The notes under the pieces: model-generated
What the model was told of the DNA's origin: nothing
The model's input: the letters and a program-made list of their open reading frames with translations, nothing else
Databases searched by the model: none
Program-made: the position numbers and the translations under genes
NCBI GenBank assembly: GCA_041660385.1
Contig: JBAZWJ010000015.1
Span: 29,161 to 93,160, forward strand
Direction of reading: 5' to 3'
Origin: DYJE01 sp041660385
Lineage (GTDB): Bacteria > Desulfobacterota > Desulfobacteria > Desulfobacterales > Desulfolunaceae
DNA: 64,000 nt
In this document: positions 1 through 9,004 of the stretch, one piece after another
How positions within the stretch are numbered: position 1 is the first letter of the stretch
Layout of the letters: each line of letters starts with the position of its first letter

Positions 1-31
1 AAAACTTGTTTACGATCCGATGTTGCCATAA
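1..31 (+). CDS. possible 3' end of an upstream gene (pyrK candidate)
   Basis: The second reading frame at the window edge reads KLVYDPMLP and then stops at 29-31. Class 1B dihydroorotate dehydrogenases such as the pyrD that follows need the PyrK electron-transfer subunit, which is usually encoded directly upstream. A PyrK tail is therefore a reasonable guess, but nine residues cannot prove it, and the other two frames also close soon. Confidence 0.2.
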   Translation, partial: KLVYDPMLP

Positions 32-146
32 AAATGGGGCAACGTGAATGAATACGACGGCTATTATTATTTAAATGGCCTGTTCAATCGTGGAATGAAA
101 AGCAGTTTCTTATCGAAAAAAACCAATCATATTAAGGAATTAACCA

Positions 147-1067
147 ATGGATCATAACGTGGATCTTTCTGTGGATGTGGGGGGCGTTGTCCTTAAAAAC
201 CCCGTCATGACCGCTTCGGGAACCTTTGGCTACGGCATTGAATTTAAAGATTATGTGGATCTGAACAAGCTGGGTGGCATTGTTGTTAAAGGACTTTCCA
301 TTGAGCCGTCCAAAGGAAATCCCCCACCGCGCATTGTTGAAACAGCCTGCGGAATGCTCAATGCCATTGGTCTTGAAAATATTGGGATACGGGCGTTTGT
401 AAAAGACAAGATTCCCGAACTCTCCAAGCTTCAGACCCCTGTGTTCATAAATGTTTACGGAAAAACAGAAGGGGACTATGTAAGAGTGGCTGAGATCGCT
501 GACGAAGTCCCGGCTATTGCGGGTATGGAAATCAACATATCCTGTCCCAACGTCAGTCAGGGCGGGTTGGCATTTGGTGTGGACCCCTGTTCAGCGGCAA
601 GCGTTGTCAAGGCTGTTCGTTCTGTTACCCGGAAGCCTCTGATGGTGAAACTGACACCCAATGTCACGGATATCACCGTGGTGGCGAAGAGTGTTGTGGA
701 CGCCGGAGCAGACAGTCTGTCTCTGATCAATACCATCACAGGTATGGCCATTGATCTCAAAACAAGAAAACCCAAACTGGCTAACAAAGTGGGTGGCCTT
801 TCCGGGCCGGCCATTAAACCCGTTGCTCTGCGTATGGTCTGGCAGGTTGCAAATGCCGTCAGTGTTCCTGTTGTGGGGATGGGTGGAATAATGAATGCAG
901 AAGATGCGCTGGAGTTCATTGTGGCTGGTGCAACAGCCGTTCAGATTGGGACAGCAAACTTTGTGAACCCCAGTGCGACTCTTGAAATTGTCGAGGGGAT
1001 GACACGGTATCTAAAGGAGAACAATATCAGCAGCATTAAGGACCTCAGGGGTTCGTTGATCGTGTAG
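147..1067 (+). CDS. pyrD: dihydroorotate dehydrogenase, catalytic subunit (class 1B)
   Basis: FMN-dependent oxidation of dihydroorotate to orotate, the fourth step of pyrimidine synthesis, in the cytoplasm. The 306-residue TIM-barrel protein starts with the family's VGGVVLKNPVMTASGTFGYG segment. It carries NISCPN with the catalytic cysteine near residue 133; class 1B enzymes use Cys where class 2 uses Ser. It ends with the FMN-phosphate loop (VVGMGGIMNAEDALEFIVAGA). The cysteine and length indicate the 1B type, which works with PyrK and passes electrons to NAD. An AAGGA ribosome site at 134-138 supports the ATG at 147. The next gene in the same direction is 265 bases away and unrelated, so pyrD probably ends its transcript. 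Confidence 0.96.
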   Translation: MDHNVDLSVDVGGVVLKNPVMTASGTFGYGIEFKDYVDLNKLGGIVVKGLSIEPSKGNPPPRIVETACGMLNAIGLENIGIRAFVKDKIPELSKLQTPVFINVYGKTEGDYVRVAEIADEVPAIAGMEINISCPNVSQGGLAFGVDPCSAASVVKAVRSVTRKPLMVKLTPNVTDITVVAKSVVDAGADSLSLINTITGMAIDLKTRKPKLANKVGGLSGPAIKPVALRMVWQVANAVSVPVVGMGGIMNAEDALEFIVAGATAVQIGTANFVNPSATLEIVEGMTRYLKENNISSIKDLRGSLIV

Positions 1068-1078
1068 GTCTTTTTTTT
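1041..1078 (+). terminator. weak candidate terminator of pyrD
   Basis: A five-base-pair stem (GACCT at 1041-1045 with AGGTC at 1066-1070) closes a long loop and is followed by eight T at 1071-1078. The 3' arm overlaps the pyrD stop codon. The T tract is convincing, the stem is weak. Confidence 0.35.
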
Positions 1079-1114
1079 ATACCGTAAAAAGAACAAATCG
1101 GATGAATAAAATAG

Positions 1115-1143
1115 TTGACAACGGCGTCGACCCGGAATATCAA
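1115..1143 (+). promoter_or_regulatory. candidate sigma70 promoter
   Basis: A perfect TTGACA at 1115-1120 is followed 17 bases later by TATCAA (1138-1143), four of six matches to the -10 consensus. It lies about 190 bases before the chalcone-isomerase-like gene. Visual match only. Confidence 0.3.
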
Positions 1144-1332
1144 TGGTTAACCAAAAAACAGGTGTATTATTTCCCGAATAGAGTTCATATCGACAATCAC
1201 TGATTTTTAAACAGTATTTTAAGCAGTATTTATGTAGGGGTGTATTCCTTTCGAAATCCTCCAAAGGATCGTTGTTCTTTGCGGTATTGGGCGGAATACC
1301 TTTTATCAATATCTAAACACACAGGGGTAACA

Positions 1333-1890
1333 ATGATGAAACGTTTTATGGTAGTGGTTATGGCTATTGCAATGATGGCGTCTACGGCTTTTGCAGCAGA
1401 CGGTGTGAAACTTGCATCTAAAATGAAAGCAGGAGACTCTGATCTGGTTCTCAACGGATCGGGCGTCAGAACAAAAATGTTTATGAAGCTTTACACAGCA
1501 GGTCTGTATGTCGCACAAAAAACCAAAGATATGACAGCTCTTTTAAACAGCGATGGGAAAGTCGCCATTAAACTTCATATTACATCAGGGCTGATCACAA
1601 GCAAGAAGATGTCTGACGCCGTTATGGAAGGATTCGAAAAATCAACCAACGGTAACATGGCTCCTATCAAGAAAGAAATCGACGACATGATCAGTGTTTT
1701 CAGCGCAGAAATTAAAGAAAATGACGTGTATGATATGGTTTACGAACCAGGTAAAGGCACAAACATCTATAAAAATGGTAAACTCTCAAAAACCATTCAG
1801 GGTGCTCAGTTCAGAAAAGCCCTTTTCGGAATATGGCTCGGTCAGAAACCCGTTCAGGATGATCTGAAGGCAAAACTCGCCGGAGCCTGA
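1333..1890 (+). CDS. secreted chalcone isomerase-like protein
   Basis: 185 residues with a clear Sec signal peptide (KR, then a Met/Val/Ala-rich core, then STAFA cut before ADGVKL at about residue 21), so it is probably periplasmic. The mature part matches the bacterial chalcone-isomerase-like family (Chalcone_3 type): GSGVRTKMFMKLYTAGLYV near the N-terminus and ALFGIWLGQKPVQDDLK at the C-terminus. Proteins of this family in anaerobes have no proven chalcone substrate; fatty-acid or isoprenoid binding has been suggested for relatives. An in-frame GTG-type start at 1240 would destroy the signal peptide. AGGGG at 1323-1327 supports ATG 1333. A strong terminator follows directly, so it is monocistronic. 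Confidence 0.85.
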   Translation: MMKRFMVVVMAIAMMASTAFAADGVKLASKMKAGDSDLVLNGSGVRTKMFMKLYTAGLYVAQKTKDMTALLNSDGKVAIKLHITSGLITSKKMSDAVMEGFEKSTNGNMAPIKKEIDDMISVFSAEIKENDVYDMVYEPGKGTNIYKNGKLSKTIQGAQFRKALFGIWLGQKPVQDDLKAKLAGA

Positions 1891-1920
1891 TTTTAATCTC
1901 TCCGCACGTTTTAAAACAAA

Positions 1921-1952
1921 AAAAGGCAGCCGAAAAACGGCTGCTTTTTTTT
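1921..1952 (+). terminator. Rho-independent terminator
   Basis: Perfect 7-bp stem GCAGCCG (1926-1932), A5 loop, CGGCTGC (1938-1944), then eight T (1945-1952). An A run on the 5' side makes it potentially bidirectional. Confidence 0.93.
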
Positions 1953-2162
1953 GTCCGCACTTTACAATCCTCCTGTATGTTGGTAAGAACTAAAAAGTCC
2001 ATGTTCAGAACAACGTATCTACCATTCCTTTTCGATTTCTATGCTGGTATTTTTTTCATGAAGGCATTATGTGCAGTAATTGATTCTCTTTCGAACATGG
2101 AGCGGTGGATATAATTCTATGCATTAGATCCCAACAACACCTTACTTAGGAGGTTACCGTCC

Positions 2163-3317
2163 ATGGCATATAAACAATTGGCAGAATCACCTGAAAAGAC
2201 AACACAGCGAGTCGTAAACTCTGAACCTGATCTATCGATAGCCCGTTCGTTTCAACGTGACTTGCATCCTGTTCACTTTCTGCAAAAAACAATAGGCAAC
2301 CAGCAAGTGGTTCGGCTGATTCAGGCAAAGCGGCTTCAATCGGGATTAAACGATACCGCTCAGATGGAACAAGACTCATCACAGGGGAATGATGGTTTGC
2401 CGGTACATTTGAAATCAGGTCTGGAAGCGCTTTCAGGAACAAATTTATCAGGTGTGCGAGTTCACTATAACTCATCGAAACCCGCTCAGCTCAATGCCCT
2501 GGCATACACGCAGGGACAGGATATTTATGTGGGGCAGGGTCAGGAAAAACATCTCCCTCACGAAGGCTGGCATGCGGTTCAACAGGCGCAGGGGCGCGTT
2601 AATCCCATTACTCAAATAAAGGGCGTGTCTGTAAATGATGATGAGAATCTGGAGCAGGAAGCGGATGTGATGGGGGGGGAAGCCCTTCAAATGGCACGGA
2701 CCGAGCGGACGCAGGTACGATCATATTCCGCATCTGTTCAAAAAAAAGAAGGGAATATTGCGCAGTGTGTTCTACCCGCTATTTTCTCAGGTCTGGGGGC
2801 CGCAGAATGGATTGCTCTGGGTGCTGCGGGATATGTGGTTGCCAGCGATGCTGTAAATCAGGTATCAGGTGATGTTGCTTATTCATTCGATGAAATGGAA
2901 GGCGTACTGCTGCCTGGCGGAGGGAATGATGTCGCTGCATATAGAACGGCCCATCCAAACACTACAATAACCGAGGCGACCCATTATGCAGCAGTGTGGT
3001 TTGGAACGAGCGACAGCAGAAAGATGGGAATAAAGTTCGGCATCAATTTTCTGTATGATGGATATGCAATCGGAAATATTTCTTTAAGTATTGTAGAAAC
3101 CTATGACTGGCCAGGCTGGGGCGGTAATGTCAATGTTAATATTACGCCGAGAAGTCTTGCCGCAGGGGGAGTATCATCTGTCAGATTTACGGTAAACATG
3201 GGCTGCAACAACTCTTGGTTTGTTCCAGATAGAACGGGAAACGTCATTTTCCTATTAAGAGCTGATGGAGATTTAAGCAAGACTTCTTCAAGTAGGCCTT
3301 GGAGCCACATTGGGTAG
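2163..3317 (+). CDS. DUF4157 / eCIS-core domain protein with unknown C-terminal domain
   Basis: 384 residues. The N-terminal segment LQKTIGNQQVVRLIQ is the signature that precedes the DUF4157 (eCIS-core) domain. The domain follows at about residues 80-180 with LSGVRVHYNSSKPAQLNALA, GQDIYVGQGQEKHLPHEGWH and ENLEQEADVMGGEAL. HEGWH is an HExxH zinc-metallopeptidase-like motif. Known members are linked to extracellular contractile injection systems or lead polymorphic toxins. After the domain come a short hydrophobic, Ala/Gly-rich stretch (about 205-230) and about 150 residues rich in beta-forming, aromatic sequence that I do not recognise. No baseplate, sheath, tube or AAA genes are in the window, so this is an orphan or a cargo-like protein. 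AGGAGG at 2148-2153 fixes the start. No immunity-like gene follows. Confidence 0.82.
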   Translation: MAYKQLAESPEKTTQRVVNSEPDLSIARSFQRDLHPVHFLQKTIGNQQVVRLIQAKRLQSGLNDTAQMEQDSSQGNDGLPVHLKSGLEALSGTNLSGVRVHYNSSKPAQLNALAYTQGQDIYVGQGQEKHLPHEGWHAVQQAQGRVNPITQIKGVSVNDDENLEQEADVMGGEALQMARTERTQVRSYSASVQKKEGNIAQCVLPAIFSGLGAAEWIALGAAGYVVASDAVNQVSGDVAYSFDEMEGVLLPGGGNDVAAYRTAHPNTTITEATHYAAVWFGTSDSRKMGIKFGINFLYDGYAIGNISLSIVETYDWPGWGGNVNVNITPRSLAAGGVSSVRFTVNMGCNNSWFVPDRTGNVIFLLRADGDLSKTSSSRPWSHIG

Positions 3318-3495
3318 CTGGCCTATAATAGCATCACATCATCTTAAAATAAAAAATAGGTTCAGTTAAACATTAAGGGTAAATCTGCAATGAAATATAT
3401 ATTTCATGGTATTTAACATTCCATAAAAAGTCGGTTATTTTCCTTAGTATGTTTTACACAAGCCCAGATGAGAGGTAAATAAAAGGATCAAGAAA

Positions 3496-6219
3496 ATGGG
3501 TGAAAAAGAGGCGAACGATTTGCTTCAACAAGCGCAGGAAAAAGCCGCTAAGATGCCTGAAGATCAGGAACCCATGTCGCCCGAAGAAACCAGGCAGATG
3601 CTTCACGAACTGCGCGTGCATCAGATTGAACTGGAGATGCAGAACGAGGAGTTGCGTCGGGCGCAGATAGAACTGGATGCCTCGCGGGAACGCTATTTCA
3701 ACCTCTATGACCTGGCCCCGGTGGGCTATTGCACCATCAGCGAAAAGGGGCTGATCCTGGAGACCAACCTCACCGCCGCCAAACTGATGGGTGTGGCCCG
3801 GGACGCGCTGGTCAAGCAGCCCTTCTCCCTATTTATTCACAAGGAAGACCAAGACATCTACTACCTGCACCGCAAACAACTCTTTGAGACCGGTGAACCC
3901 AAGGGATGCGAGTTGCGAATATTACGCCAGGATGGACCAGCCTTCTGGGCGCGGCTGGAAGGGGCCGTCGTGCAGCACTCCGACGGCACCTTACTGTACC
4001 GAGTCGTGATGAGCGACATCACCGATAGCAAGCTGGCGGAGGCGGCGCTGCGAGAGAGTGAAGCGAATATTCGGGAGACTCAGAAAATCGCCCGTGTGGG
4101 CCGGTGGAATCTTAACCTGTCAACCGGCCTCCTCTTATGGTCGGACGGGATCTTCGCCTTGTTCGAGGTCAGTCGTGAGACTTTTGCCGCCTCCTATGAG
4201 GCATTTCTGGACTTTGTTCATCCCGAGGATCGCGCCCTGGTTGACCGAACCTACAACAAATCAGTCGAGAACAAAGAGCTTTACGAGATCGAGCATCGGT
4301 TGCTGATGAAGGATGGGCGCATCAAATGGGTTAGCGAGATATGCCGGACCGAGTACGACGACGCAGGCAATCCCGCCTGTTCCGTTGGTATCGTCCAGGA
4401 CATCACCGAGCGCAAGCGGATCGAAGAGGCATTGCGGGAAACGCAAGCAATTTTGAAAGCCGCTATGGATAATAACCAGGCGGGCATCGCCATTGCCGAC
4501 GCACCCAGCGGGGCTCTGCGGTATGTGAACGATGCGGGACTGCTCATTCGCGGTGGTGACCGACAGAGCATTGTCAACGGGATTGGTATTGATCAGTATG
4601 TGGCCAGTTGGCAGCTTATGGATTTTGATGGCAGACCCCTGAAATCTGACGAAGTGCCCCTGGCCCGCGCGATTATGTTCGGCGAAACATGCAGCAGGGA
4701 ATTTATCATACGGAGGACCACCGACGACGATCGGATTGTCCTGGCCAAGGCCTCACCGATCATAGATGACAATGGGAAGATTGTAGCGGGGGTTGTGGCT
4801 TTTATAGACATCACCGAACGCAAGCAAGCCGAGGATAAATTACGGGAGAGCGAATTGCGCTTTCGAACGATGGCCAACGCGATGCCCCAACTGGCGTGGA
4901 TAGCCAGAGCCGACGGCCACATCTTTTGGTACAACCAGCGCTGGTATGACTACACGGGCATGACCCCCGAACAGTTGGAGGGTTGGGGCTGGCAGTGCGT
5001 CCACGACCCAAGCGAACTGCCGAAGGTGCTGGAGCGATGGCAAGCTTCCATCGCGACGGGTGAAATCTTCGACATGACATTCCCGCTGCGTGGTGCCGAT
5101 GGCGTCTTTCGCCCATTCCTTACACGAATAATTCCGATGAAGGACTCTGCCGGTCGCGTACTGCAGTGGTTTGGGACCAACACGGATGTCAGCGAACTAA
5201 AACGCATCGAACAGGCGCTGCGCGAAAGCGAAGCGTTATACCGCAGTATCGGAGAGTCTATTGACTACGGCGTGTGGATTTGCACACCAGATGGGCGGAA
5301 CACATATGCCAGCGAGAGTTTCCTTAACATGGTGGGTATCACGCAGGAACAGTGCTCGGACTTCGGCTGGGGGGACCTGCTGCACCCGGACGATGCTGAA
5401 CGCACTATCGCGGCATGGAAGGAGTGTGTCCGCACGGGTGGCACATGGGACATCGAACACCGGTTTCAAGGCATGGACGGCCAATGGCACCACGTACTGG
5501 CGCGAGGTGTGCCGGTCAAGAACGAGCAAGGTGAGATCATCAGTTGGGCCGGCATCAATCTTGATATCAGCCAGCTTAAGCATGCCGAGGAGAATCTCAA
5601 GGCATCGCTGGCCGAAAAGGAAGTGCTGTTAAAAGAGGTTCATCACCGGGTCAAGAACAACCTCCAGGTTATTTCCAGCCTGATCAGTCTGCAGGCCGAC
5701 AGCCATGCCGACGAGCAGTTGCAAGGGGTGCTCAGTGATGTGCGAAACCGGGTACAGGCGATGGGGCTGGTACATGAGAAACTATATCAGGCGGACGATC
5801 TGGCACGATTGGATTTTGCCGAATATGCCGATAGCTTACTGCAGAATCTCTGGTGCGCTCATGATACGGCAGCCGAGAAGGTTCGTCTCAGCTTGTCTAT
5901 GGCACCGCTAATGACGCCGGTCGATTTGTCCGTGCATTGTGGTTTGATCCTTAACGAACTGGTCAGTAACGCCTTCAAACACGCTTTCCCAGGTGGCAGA
6001 GAAGGAGAAATCTCCGTAACGTTGGCGCACGATCCCACAACCGGAACCGTCTGCCTGCAGGTGCGCGACAACGGCGTCGGTTTGCCTGCGGATTTGGCGA
6101 GGCGGCAATCCAGCTCACTCGGCCTGCGTCTCGTTCAAATGCTGGCCGGTCAGATGCGCGGCTCAGTAAGAACCGGTCCTGGTCCTGGCACGGAGTTCCA
6201 GGTTAACTTTAAAGTATAG
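3496..6219 (+). CDS. multi-PAS sensor histidine kinase (HisKA_2 type)
   Basis: 907-residue soluble kinase without membrane segments. A coiled-coil start (to about residue 65) is followed by five PAS/PAC units, each closing with DITxxK/DVSxLK/DISQLK-type linkers near residues 180, 310, 445, 575 and 700. The dimerisation/phosphoacceptor domain is HisKA_2 with EVHHRVKNNLQVISSL (His near 716). The ATPase domain has NELVSNAFKHAF (about 820) and DNGVGLP. It probably senses a cytoplasmic cue, possibly redox or a small ligand, through PAS domains and phosphorylates the regulator encoded 11 bases downstream. Codons are clearly richer in G and C than in neighbouring genes, which suggests recent acquisition with its partner. 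Confidence 0.93.
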   Translation: MGEKEANDLLQQAQEKAAKMPEDQEPMSPEETRQMLHELRVHQIELEMQNEELRRAQIELDASRERYFNLYDLAPVGYCTISEKGLILETNLTAAKLMGVARDALVKQPFSLFIHKEDQDIYYLHRKQLFETGEPKGCELRILRQDGPAFWARLEGAVVQHSDGTLLYRVVMSDITDSKLAEAALRESEANIRETQKIARVGRWNLNLSTGLLLWSDGIFALFEVSRETFAASYEAFLDFVHPEDRALVDRTYNKSVENKELYEIEHRLLMKDGRIKWVSEICRTEYDDAGNPACSVGIVQDITERKRIEEALRETQAILKAAMDNNQAGIAIADAPSGALRYVNDAGLLIRGGDRQSIVNGIGIDQYVASWQLMDFDGRPLKSDEVPLARAIMFGETCSREFIIRRTTDDDRIVLAKASPIIDDNGKIVAGVVAFIDITERKQAEDKLRESELRFRTMANAMPQLAWIARADGHIFWYNQRWYDYTGMTPEQLEGWGWQCVHDPSELPKVLERWQASIATGEIFDMTFPLRGADGVFRPFLTRIIPMKDSAGRVLQWFGTNTDVSELKRIEQALRESEALYRSIGESIDYGVWICTPDGRNTYASESFLNMVGITQEQCSDFGWGDLLHPDDAERTIAAWKECVRTGGTWDIEHRFQGMDGQWHHVLARGVPVKNEQGEIISWAGINLDISQLKHAEENLKASLAEKEVLLKEVHHRVKNNLQVISSLISLQADSHADEQLQGVLSDVRNRVQAMGLVHEKLYQADDLARLDFAEYADSLLQNLWCAHDTAAEKVRLSLSMAPLMTPVDLSVHCGLILNELVSNAFKHAFPGGREGEISVTLAHDPTTGTVCLQVRDNGVGLPADLARRQSSSLGLRLVQMLAGQMRGSVRTGPGPGTEFQVNFKV

Positions 6220-6230
6220 GGAACCCCAGC

Positions 6231-8624
6231 ATGAGTAATACCAGCATTCTTATCGTTGAAAACGAAGCCATAATCGCCGCCGACATCGCCAATAAACTCC
6301 GAAAATTGGACTACGACGTTGTCAGCTCAACTGACACCGGCGAGGATGCCATCGAGTTTGCCCGCCAGTTGCGACCGTCGCTGGTGCTGATGGATATCCG
6401 ACTGGCTGGCGAGATGGATGGCATCACGGCGGCGGACATAATCCGGCGAGAGTGCCAGGTGCCGGTGGTGTTTCTTTCGGCTCATTCCGATAAGACCACG
6501 GTCCAACGCGCACGGCATGCGGAAGCGTTTGGATTCATTATGAAGCCGTTTGATAACCGTGAACTACACACGCAGATCGAGATGGCACTATACAAACACG
6601 CCGTCGAACGCCGCCTACGCGAGAGCCAGGCACGATTGGCAACGTTCTCGGCGGCGACTTTTGAAGGAATCATCGAAATCAAAGAGGGGCGGATTGTGGA
6701 CTGTAACGACCAGTTTGCCCAGATTTTGGGATACCCGGTGGCAGAGTTGAAGGGGATGGAGATTGCCGACTTGATTGTCTCTGAAGATCGCGACCGAGTT
6801 ACGGCGAATATCCAGCAGGAACGGGAGGCAATTACCGAACATGACATGTTGCGCAAGGACGGAACGCGGGTCGTCGTCGAAGCGCATGGTCGCCCGCTGT
6901 CGCCCGGCAGACGAATCACCGTAATCCGCGACATCACCGAACAAAAAAATAGGGAGTTGAGACTGCAAAAGCTCAACCGGACGCTCAAGGCCATCACCCA
7001 CAGCAGCGAAGCCATGATGCACGCCACTGAGGAAGCGGCGTATCTGAACGAAATCTGCAAAAACATCGTGGAGGACTGTGGACATGCCATGGCCTGGATT
7101 GGTTATGCCGAGAACGATGCAAGCCAGTCCGTTCGCTCTGTGGCAAGTGCCGGTTTGGGAATCGACTACCTCGAATCTCTTAATATCACATATGCGGATA
7201 CCGAGCGTGGCTGCGGCCCAACGGGCACGACCATCCGCACCGGCCGGATAAGCATCTGCCGAAACATTATGACGGACCCCAAGTTTGCCCCTTGGCGCAA
7301 GGAAGCCCTCAAGCGGGGTTATGCCTCATCCATCGTTCTACCTCTGATGGCCGAGGGGCGGTGCTTTGGTGCCATCAACATTTACAGCAGTCAACCGGAT
7401 CCCTTTAGTGAAGGCGAGGTCATTTTGTTGGCGGAACTGGCTGACAATCTTGCATACGGAATAACATCGCTACGGTTGCGTGCTGAACGTGACCGGGCAG
7501 TGGAGGCACTGCAAAAAGCCCATGACAGGCTCGAACAGCAGGTTTCGGAGAGAACAGCCGAACTTGTCGTCGCAATGGAAGCGGCGGAAACAAGAAAAAA
7601 GATAGCGGAAACAGCTCTTGCCGAAATAAATGACTTAAAGAATCAATTGGAAGCGGAAAGAGCCTATCTGCAAGAAGAAATTCAACTGGAAAACAACCAT
7701 GCGAACATTATCGGTCAAAGTGGCGCACTTAAATACGTGCTTTATAAAGTTGATCAAATTGCCAGCATCGACACGACTGTATTGATTCTTGGCGAGACCG
7801 GAACCGGCAAGGAATTGGTTGCTCGGGCCATTCACGGGTTGAGTTCTCGCAAAACCCGGGCCCTGGTAAAAGTAAACTGCGCCACGTTGCCCTCAAACTT
7901 GATCGAAAGCGAATTGTTTGGTCATGAGAAAGGCGCATTCACCGATTCTCATTCAAGACACCTTGGGCGATTTGAGGTCGCAAATGGCGGTACCCTTTTT
8001 CTGGATGAAATCGGTGAATTGCCGCTGGCATTGCAATCAAAGTTGCTCCGAGTGCTTCAGGACAAAGAGTTTGAACGGCTGGGCAGTTCCAGTACCATCA
8101 AAGTTGATGTACGGATTATTGCCGCCACAAATCGCAATCTGGAAGAAGAAGTCCGTAAGGGCAATTTCCGTGAGGATCTCTGGTTCCGATTAAATGTGTT
8201 TCCGATTACCACTCCGCCGCTCCGGGAGCGTTTAGAAGACATTCCGCTTCTCGTAGATTTTTACGCCAAAAAGATTTCCAAGAGGATGGGAAAGGCCATT
8301 GAAATCATTCCCTCGAACGTAATAGATACTTTACAGGATTATCAATGGCCAGGAAATATCCGGGAGCTGGAAAATGTTCTTGAACGCGCGGTGATCAACT
8401 CGTCGGGTCCCAAGCTGCGCCTGGCGGATGAACTCAGGAATCCGTTAAAGGGTTCAAGCACCAGCCAAAAGACTCTGGAAACGGTTGAACGCGACTATAT
8501 TGTCCAGACGCTTGAAAAGACCCATTGGAAAGTCAGTGGGAAAAACGGTGCTGCTGAAATCCTTGGACTTGACCGCAGCACCTTGCGCACCCGTATGCTT
8601 AAACTCAATATTCAAAAGGCATAA
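6231..8624 (+). CDS. REC-PAS-GAF-sigma54 activator (response regulator)
   Basis: 797 residues. The receiver domain is at 1-120, with phosphoacceptor Asp55 in LVLMDIRL and Lys105 in MKPF. A PAS domain (about 140-235), a GAF domain (about 265-430) and a coiled coil (about 440-490) follow. The AAA+ sigma54-interaction domain has GETGTGKE (about 521-528), GHEKGAFTDS (about 563-572) and GGTLFLDEIGELP as Walker B. The C-terminus is a Fis-type helix-turn-helix (NGAAEILGLDRSTLRTRML). It should activate sigma54 promoters when phosphorylated by the upstream kinase. The usual GAFTGA loop reads GAFTDS, a substitution also found in other activators of this family. Target genes are not evident here. The last third is less GC-rich than the first part. 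Confidence 0.93.
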   Translation: MSNTSILIVENEAIIAADIANKLRKLDYDVVSSTDTGEDAIEFARQLRPSLVLMDIRLAGEMDGITAADIIRRECQVPVVFLSAHSDKTTVQRARHAEAFGFIMKPFDNRELHTQIEMALYKHAVERRLRESQARLATFSAATFEGIIEIKEGRIVDCNDQFAQILGYPVAELKGMEIADLIVSEDRDRVTANIQQEREAITEHDMLRKDGTRVVVEAHGRPLSPGRRITVIRDITEQKNRELRLQKLNRTLKAITHSSEAMMHATEEAAYLNEICKNIVEDCGHAMAWIGYAENDASQSVRSVASAGLGIDYLESLNITYADTERGCGPTGTTIRTGRISICRNIMTDPKFAPWRKEALKRGYASSIVLPLMAEGRCFGAINIYSSQPDPFSEGEVILLAELADNLAYGITSLRLRAERDRAVEALQKAHDRLEQQVSERTAELVVAMEAAETRKKIAETALAEINDLKNQLEAERAYLQEEIQLENNHANIIGQSGALKYVLYKVDQIASIDTTVLILGETGTGKELVARAIHGLSSRKTRALVKVNCATLPSNLIESELFGHEKGAFTDSHSRHLGRFEVANGGTLFLDEIGELPLALQSKLLRVLQDKEFERLGSSSTIKVDVRIIAATNRNLEEEVRKGNFREDLWFRLNVFPITTPPLRERLEDIPLLVDFYAKKISKRMGKAIEIIPSNVIDTLQDYQWPGNIRELENVLERAVINSSGPKLRLADELRNPLKGSSTSQKTLETVERDYIVQTLEKTHWKVSGKNGAAEILGLDRSTLRTRMLKLNIQKA

Positions 8625-8644
8625 ATTCTCATCTAAAAAAAAGC

Positions 8645-8712
8645 GAACATCGAACATCGAACGCCCAACATCGAACATCGAATGTGGGAGCCGCTCAGCG
8701 TCGGCCTGGGGT
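8645..8712 (+). repeat. left inverted-repeat arm with GAACATC heptamers
   Basis: Begins with near-perfect heptamer units (GAACATC GAACATC GAACGCC CAACATC) and continues into a 40-base segment with GTGGGAGCCGCTCAGCG, which is repeated in inverted orientation at 8944-8983. Confidence 0.9.
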
Positions 8713-8743
8713 TGATGCCAGCGGGGCGCGGGGCGGATGCATC

Positions 8744-8943
8744 GTTTTTTTCTGATGTTTTTATGTTTGTTACAAAAATTTTAATCAGTTCCTCTGTTTC
8801 GTTTAAAACGTTGTTCAACAGTTCTGTTTTTTTATAAGAGGGATGCGCTGTATGATCTTCAGCCATCTCTGGGTTTCTCACAACACCTTATTTATTTCCA
8901 TCAAACGTTCCCCCAAACTCGCTCCGCGCAACTGCCCAAATCG
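8744..8943 (-). pseudogene. C-terminal remnant of a four-helix-bundle (TIGR02436/S23-like) protein
   Basis: Read on the minus strand, one frame gives MEINKVL, a stop, then ETQRWLKIIQRIPLIKK. Shifting one base at a run of seven A gives TELLNNVLNETEELIKIF and then VTNIKTSEKN. Together these match the last two helices of the four-helix-bundle family encoded in 23S rRNA intervening sequences (consensus like ETQYWLELL ... EAEELIRILTSIIKTAKKN). The family assignment is from memory of that consensus. The first two helices are missing, one nonsense codon and one frameshift are present, and the end runs into the inverted repeat. It is not functional as written. It could be the founding gene of the surrounding element. 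Confidence 0.6.
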
Positions 8944-9004
8944 ACCCCAGGCCGACGCTGAGCGGCTCCCACATTCGATGTTCAATGTTCGATGTTCGAT
9001 GTTC
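8944..9004 (-). repeat. right inverted-repeat arm with GAACATC heptamers
   Basis: Reverse complement of the left arm: 40 identical bases (8944-8983), then three heptamer units instead of four. The copy-number difference suggests slippage in the tandem part. Confidence 0.9.

Noticed and set aside
1240..1332. Longer N-terminus for the chalcone-isomerase-like protein
   Set aside because: The extension would bury the signal peptide; the internal ATG at 1333 has a good ribosome site.
2163..3317. Part of an eCIS gene cluster
   Set aside because: Only the DUF4157 protein is present; flanking genes are pyrD, a chalcone-isomerase-like gene and a two-component system.
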